The notes beneath the pieces were generated by a model. That model saw nothing but the letters and a program-made list of their open reading frames with translations. It ran no database searches and was not told where the DNA came from. Below, one piece after another: positions 51,708-52,986 of a stretch of DNA of 52,986 nucleotides (position 1 is its first letter; the number at the start of each line of letters is the position of its first letter). The stretch is from Rhodospirillaceae bacterium. GTDB taxonomy: Bacteria > Pseudomonadota > Alphaproteobacteria > UBA6615. The DNA is taken from positions 1 through 52,986 of the forward strand of contig JABJEK010000065.1 in assembly GCA_018702955.1 (NCBI GenBank), written 5' to 3'. The position numbers and the translations under genes were made by a program.

Positions 51708-52986
51708 TTAGAGGAGGAAGTCGTCCTCGTGAAGGTCGGCCTTCTGGACGCCGATCAGGGTGACGCTGTCGTCGGCGTCGAGGGTGATCACCGTGTCCGC
51801 GCCGGCGTCATTCGTTGCCGCGAGCAGATCGGCCAGATCGGTGAAGCCGAATTCGGAAATATCCAGCCGGTCGTCGCTGCCCACGCCGGCAGTGAAGTCG
51901 GTGATCGTGTCGTCCCCGTCACCATCCTTGAACTGGAACAGATCGTCGCCGCCGCCACCGCTCATATTGTCGTCGAGGCTGCTGCCCTGGAGAATTTCGT
52001 CTGACGCGGTCCCGATGAGCGCATCACCGTCGGTCAGGACCGAGATCAGCACCGTACCGGTATCGAACCCGCTATTCCCGTCCGTGATCGTGTAGGTGAA
52101 GCTGTCCGATCCGACAACGCCGACATCCGGGATGTAGAAATAGGTCTCCTCAATCACGTTGAAACCGAGGAACCCGTTCGCCGGGTTGGTCGAGGCAATC
52201 GGTGAAAGCGGATCGTCATTCGGGTCGGTGTCGTTGGCGGTCAGGTCCATGAACACGTTGGCGCCGTTCGAAACGATATAGACATCCGGGAATGCCGACG
52301 GCGGTGCGGGCGGAGATGCCACGTCGATATTGATCGTCGCCGTGCCGCCGGTCGCCAGATCGTCGTCGAACAGTTCAACGACGAAACTATCATCCACGGC
52401 CGTCGCACCGGCGTGATCGTAGGCGATATCGCCATTGATGATGTCTGCCAGCGTGAAGCTTTGACCGTTCGACAGGGCCACGCCGCCGTTGGTCAGGCTG
52501 CCGCCAGTGGGCGCGCCGTTCAGGACGAAGGTCACGTTCGTGTTCACATCGTCAGGGTCGATTGCCGTCAAGTCGAGGGTATTTAACCCAACGAGCCCAC
52601 CCTGGATCAGGCTCACCTGATGATCGCCGCCGAAGGTCGGCGCGTCGTTGGTACCGGTGACCGTCACGGTCACATCCTGGGTGTCGGTGGCGCCGTGCTC
52701 GTCGGTGACGACGACCGTGAACAGCTCGTTTTGGGTCTCGCCCGCCGCCAGTGCCTGAACATTGGCGTCGCCGTTGCGCAGGACATACGTCCAGGTACCG
52801 TTCGCATCGACCGACAGATCACCATAGGTGCCGGCGCCGCCGCCTGCGAGCGACCAGGTCGCCGTCGCGCCATTGTCCACGTCGGTGGAATCCAGATCAC
52901 CGCCGACCGAAAGTGTCCCGTCTTCCTGCACGTCGCCCGAAACATCGCCACCGGGTGTGATCACCGGGGCGTCGTTCAGGCCCGTC
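51708..52986 (-). CDS. C-terminal part of a large VCBS/cadherin-like RTX protein (N-terminus outside window)
   Basis: The frame runs open off the right edge, so only the last 425 or so residues are seen. They contain a VCBS-type repeat (TGLNDAPVITPGG to VTGTNDAP), a second cadherin-like unit (about residues 110-210), a bacterial Ig-type unit with VFMDLTANDTDPNDDPLSPI, and then a calcium-binding RTX-like end (LIGTASDEILQGSS, MSGGGGDDLFQF, GDGDDTITDF) and the acidic, hydrophobic-tipped EDDFLL tail of type I secretion substrates. This is probably a surface adhesin. It converges with the SDR gene at 7 bp. Confidence 0.9.
   Translation of the reverse strand, partial: TGLNDAPVITPGGDVSGDVQEDGTLSVGGDLDSTDVDNGATATWSLAGGGAGTYGDLSVDANGTWTYVLRNGDANVQALAAGETQNELFTVVVTDEHGATDTQDVTVTVTGTNDAPTFGGDHQVSLIQGGLVGLNTLDLTAIDPDDVNTNVTFVLNGAPTGGSLTNGGVALSNGQSFTLADIINGDIAYDHAGATAVDDSFVVELFDDDLATGGTATINIDVASPPAPPSAFPDVYIVSNGANVFMDLTANDTDPNDDPLSPIASTNPANGFLGFNVIEETYFYIPDVGVVGSDSFTYTITDGNSGFDTGTVLISVLTDGDALIGTASDEILQGSSLDDNMSGGGGDDLFQFKDGDGDDTITDFTAGVGSDDRLDISEFGFTDLADLLAATNDAGADTVITLDADDSVTLIGVQKADLHEDDFLL

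Noticed and set aside
1..52986. CRISPR arrays, tRNA, rRNA or phage genes
   Set aside because: No regularly spaced repeats, no tRNA cloverleaf pattern, and no integrase, capsid or terminase-like frames were found on reading both strands.

Overview
The window is about 53 kb of GC-rich (by eye a little over 60% G+C), tightly packed bacterial DNA with many 1-8 bp gene overlaps. The gene content points to an Alphaproteobacterium, probably a Rhodospirillales-like marine or soil heterotroph: a DctB/DctD-type pair beside a TAXI-type TRAP transporter, a form II coxSLM cluster, an Mrp cluster with divided subunit A, a SapC-family gene and a CyaC-like redox cyclase. The lineage is inferred from family distribution; there is no rRNA or tRNA gene in the window. 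Fifty-two genes are called, two of them cut by the window ends.

Layout. 1-119: the end of an IS3-family element, cut by the left edge. 165-6785: sensor kinase, response regulator, TAXI substrate receptor and fused TRAP permease; the regulator has lost the GAFTGA loop and the Walker B glutamate. 6793-11859 (minus): type I secretion fusion protein and ABC exporter, a DUF192 protein and a histone-deacetylase-family protein. 11942-14557 (plus): a TPP riboswitch whose P1 stem contains the start codon, then thiZ-thiX-thiY for uptake of a thiamin precursor. 14574-16454 (minus): an Atm1-type ABC exporter. 16511-23957 (minus): an Mrp-type cation/proton antiporter operon (E, F, G, a stand-alone A C-terminal part, B, C and three NuoL/M/N-like subunits with a small membrane protein between the last two).

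24161-25366: an MFS transporter. 25462-35387 (plus): coxG, coxS-coxL-coxM (form II active-site motif), then coxD, coxE, a divided XdhC pair, a molybdopterin-binding/nucleotidyltransferase fusion and a Sel1-repeat protein, forming a molybdenum hydroxylase with its maturation set. 35476-38708: a TPR protein, a membrane cyclase with predicted haem, [2Fe-2S] and class III cyclase domains, and a SapC-family protein. 38909-43634 (minus): a Gld-like ABC system (ATPase, permease, GldG-like protein, DUF4340 protein) ending in a clear terminator. 43635-45647: a 337 bp gap with a perfect inverted repeat, an unrecognised coiled-coil membrane protein and a TauE/SafE exporter. 45870-51700: a catabolic group of three SDRs, an alpha/beta hydrolase, an acyl-CoA synthetase and a glutathione S-transferase. 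51708-52986 (minus): the C-terminal end of a large VCBS/RTX-type secreted protein, cut by the right edge; the type I exporter at the other end of the window could be its secretion machine, but that is only an inference.

The points most worth following up are the degenerate DctD-like regulator with a perfect dyad in the promoter region it probably controls, the start-codon-occluding TPP riboswitch, the three-module redox cyclase, the cox cluster with its fused molybdopterin enzyme, and the Gld-like ABC operon with the unknown protein beside it.
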